DNA of 7,383 nt, from positions 1 through 7,383 of the forward strand of contig CABQJX010000130.1 of assembly GCA_902464595.1 (NCBI GenBank), written 5' to 3'. Positions 5,843 to 7,383 of the stretch are shown here, in pieces. The notes beneath the pieces are model-generated. The model saw only the letters and a list, made by a program, of their open reading frames with translations. It had not been told where the DNA came from and made no database searches. Every line of letters starts with the position of its first letter. Position 1 is the stretch's first letter. The translations under genes and the position numbers were made by a program. The DNA comes from an uncultured Lachnoclostridium sp. Lineage in GTDB: Bacteria; Bacillota; Clostridia; Lachnospirales; Lachnospiraceae.

Positions 5843-7075
5843 ATGAAAGAGAAAGTTGTGTTAGCTTATTCCGGCGGTCTGGATACCACCGCTATCATTC
5901 CATGGTTAAAGGAAAATTTTGGTTATGATGTAATCTGCTGCTGCATCAACTGCGGACAGGGAGAGGAGCTTGACGGGCTGGAGGAGAGAGCCAAAATGTC
6001 CGGCGCTTCTAAATTATATATTGAAGATATTGTAGATGATTTCTGTGACAACTACATCATGCCCTGCGTTAAGGCAAATGCAGTCTATGAAAATAAGTAC
6101 CTGTTAGGAACCTCTATGGCACGTCCCGCCATTGCGAAAAAATTAGTTGAGATTGCCCGCAAGGAGGGCGCTGTTGCCATCTGCCACGGAGCTACCGGAA
6201 AGGGAAATGACCAGATCCGTTTTGAACTGGGCATCAAGGCTCTGGCTCCTGACATCAAGATTATCGCTCCCTGGCGTATGACCGATGTATGGACCATGCA
6301 GTCCCGTGAGGACGAGATTGAGTACTGCAAACAGCACGGCATTGATCTCCCCTTCTCCGCCGACAGCAGCTACAGCCGTGACCGCAACTTATGGCATATC
6401 AGCCATGAAGGCTTAGAGCTTGAAAATCCAGCTCTGGAGCCAAATTATGAGCACCTTCTCGTTCTCGGCGTTACCCCTGAGAAGGCTCCCGACAAGGCTG
6501 AATACGTGACCATGACCTTTGAAAAGGGTGTCCCCACCAGCGTAAACGGGGAAAAAATGAAGGTTTCCGATGTGATCCGCAAATTAAACGAGCTGGGCGG
6601 CAAGCATGGCATCGGTATCGTTGACATTGTAGAAAACCGTGTGGTTGGAATGAAGTCCCGTGGTGTATATGAGACTCCAGGCGGAACCATCCTCATGGAA
6701 GCTCATCAGCAGCTGGAGGAGCTTGTGTTAGACCGCGCCACCATGGAGGCTAAGAAGGATATGTCCAACAAGCTGTCCCAGATCGTATATGAAGGAAAAT
6801 GGTTTACTCCCCTTCGTGAGGCTATCCAGGCATTTATGGAGACCACTCAGGAATATGTGACCGGTGAAGTAAAGTTCAAGCTCTATAAGGGCAACATCAT
6901 CAAAGCAGGAACCACCTCACCATACTCCTTATACAGCGAGTCCTTAGCTTCCTTCACAACAGGAGATCTCTATGATCACCATGATGCCGACGGCTTCATC
7001 ACCCTCTTTGGACTTCCTTTAAAGGTACGCGCCATGAAGATGGCTGAGGCAAAGGCAGCTAAAAAGGATAACTAA
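5843..7075 (+). CDS. argG: Argininosuccinate synthase ArgG
   Basis: ArgG joins citrulline and aspartate using ATP, giving argininosuccinate, AMP and pyrophosphate; it is the penultimate step of arginine synthesis and is cytosolic. The 410-residue product is full length. It has the N-type ATP pyrophosphatase loop AYSGGLDT (8-15), SMARPAIAKK (91-100), the CHGATGKGNDQIRFEL block (114-129), and SSYSRDRNLWH (175-185). The C-terminal synthetase domain includes SRGVYETPGG (272-281) and the LYSESLASF region (353-361). The start at 5843 is chosen because GAGGAGG (5828-5834) lies 8 nt upstream and MKEKVVLAYSGG is the canonical N-terminus. In-frame upstream starts at 5813 (ATG) and 5771 (TTG) would add atypical residues. 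It stands alone on the plus strand, divergent from argC; argH, its usual partner, does not follow. A strong hairpin terminator lies about 60 nt downstream. Confidence 0.97.
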   Translation: MKEKVVLAYSGGLDTTAIIPWLKENFGYDVICCCINCGQGEELDGLEERAKMSGASKLYIEDIVDDFCDNYIMPCVKANAVYENKYLLGTSMARPAIAKKLVEIARKEGAVAICHGATGKGNDQIRFELGIKALAPDIKIIAPWRMTDVWTMQSREDEIEYCKQHGIDLPFSADSSYSRDRNLWHISHEGLELENPALEPNYEHLLVLGVTPEKAPDKAEYVTMTFEKGVPTSVNGEKMKVSDVIRKLNELGGKHGIGIVDIVENRVVGMKSRGVYETPGGTILMEAHQQLEELVLDRATMEAKKDMSNKLSQIVYEGKWFTPLREAIQAFMETTQEYVTGEVKFKLYKGNIIKAGTTSPYSLYSESLASFTTGDLYDHHDADGFITLFGLPLKVRAMKMAEAKAAKKDN

Positions 7076-7135
7076 ACGTGATAACGAAACAGATAAGGCA
7101 GACAAGTACAAACGGCCAATAAGCAAGAGCATCAC

Positions 7136-7177
7136 AAAAGACGGATATTATCGATTATTTGATAATATCCGTCTTTT
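7136..7177. terminator. Strong bidirectional Rho-independent terminator
   Basis: A 17-bp perfect inverted repeat has arms at 7136-7152 and 7161-7177 and an 8-nt loop. The core GACGGATATTATC is flanked by AAAA on the left and TTTT on the right, so either transcript carries a U run after the stem. It lies 60 nt after the argG stop and 55 nt after the stop of the convergent gene at the right edge, and can end both. Confidence 0.88.
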
Positions 7178-7232
7178 AGTAATACATCTTATTTTCTGTT
7201 TCCCTCTTCCGGCAGCATCCCGGTCACTGACC

Positions 7233-7383
7233 TTAAAAATACTTTTTGCTGCCCCAAAGGTTGCTCTTTTTCAGATCCAGATATTCATTGTAGGCCTTTT
7301 CCAAAATCTGTTTTTCATTGGAAAACTTCAGAAGATGGTAGGCCTCGTAAAACTTATAATACCCGGAATCCATAAAATATTCT
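7233..7383 (-). CDS. C-terminal end of an unidentified protein (5' part outside the window)
   Basis: An open frame enters from the right edge on the minus strand and ends at TAA (7235-7233), giving 49 visible residues. They are rich in Tyr, Lys, Phe and Leu. They read as one or two amphipathic helices (YYKFYEAYHLLKFSN, EKQILEKAYNEYLDLKK) with a tail ending NLWGSKKYF. No membrane segment or catalytic motif is visible, and I do not recognise the family. The continuous frame, its convergent position and the shared terminator support it as a real gene end. Codon choice looks ordinary for the window. Confidence 0.6.
   Translation of the reverse strand, partial: EYFMDSGYYKFYEAYHLLKFSNEKQILEKAYNEYLDLKKSNLWGSKKYF

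Overview
The window is an arginine-biosynthesis locus, most likely from a Clostridia-type Bacillota, and probably Lachnospiraceae. That placement rests on how the proteins read from memory (ArgJ ending in a WGCDLTFDYVKINADYR-type tail, the ArgC/ArgG style), strong AGGAGG-type ribosome binding sites, AT-rich promoters and moderate-GC genes. No database search was possible, so the genus is not claimed.

Layout. 1-226 is an AT-rich non-coding leader with a reasonable sigma-A-type promoter (148-176). 227-562 (+) encodes a small stand-alone PII/CutA-like protein with the HPYEEP signature of the NIF3/YqfO insert domain. A bulged, probably bidirectional terminator (561-598) separates it from a convergent five-gene operon on the minus strand. 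In transcription order the operon is argC (5629-4589), a GNAT acetyltransferase (about 4531-4079), argJ (4037-2778), argB (2693-1806) and argD (1813-578). Gaps are short throughout, and argB/argD overlap by 8 nt. argG (5843-7075, +) is transcribed divergently from argC across a 213-nt control region. A 17-bp perfect hairpin (7136-7177) with A and T tracts ends argG and also the convergent gene whose last 49 codons enter from the right edge (7233-7383, -).

How the genes work together. ArgJ transfers acetyl from N-acetylornithine to glutamate (the cyclic route). ArgB phosphorylates N-acetylglutamate, ArgC reduces it to the semialdehyde and ArgD transaminates it to N-acetylornithine, so ArgJ can release ornithine. 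ArgG acts later, joining citrulline and aspartate. argF, argH, carAB, argA and argR are not in the window. The GNAT gene between argC and argJ is the least explained member of the operon; a supplementary N-acetylglutamate synthase role is possible but unproven.

Control region. In 5630-5842 two TATAAT hexamers form the arms of an inverted repeat and can serve as face-to-face -10 boxes for argC and argG, each with a 17-nt spacer to a plausible -35. Two ARG-box-like sequences about 21 bp apart lie over these promoters. A third copy of the same motif lies on a second possible argG promoter. This fits repression by an ArgR/AhrC-type regulator and is the most interesting non-coding signal here.

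Overall this is a mostly conventional biosynthetic locus. I see no mobile element, CRISPR array, tRNA or rRNA, and no clear evidence of an undescribed system.
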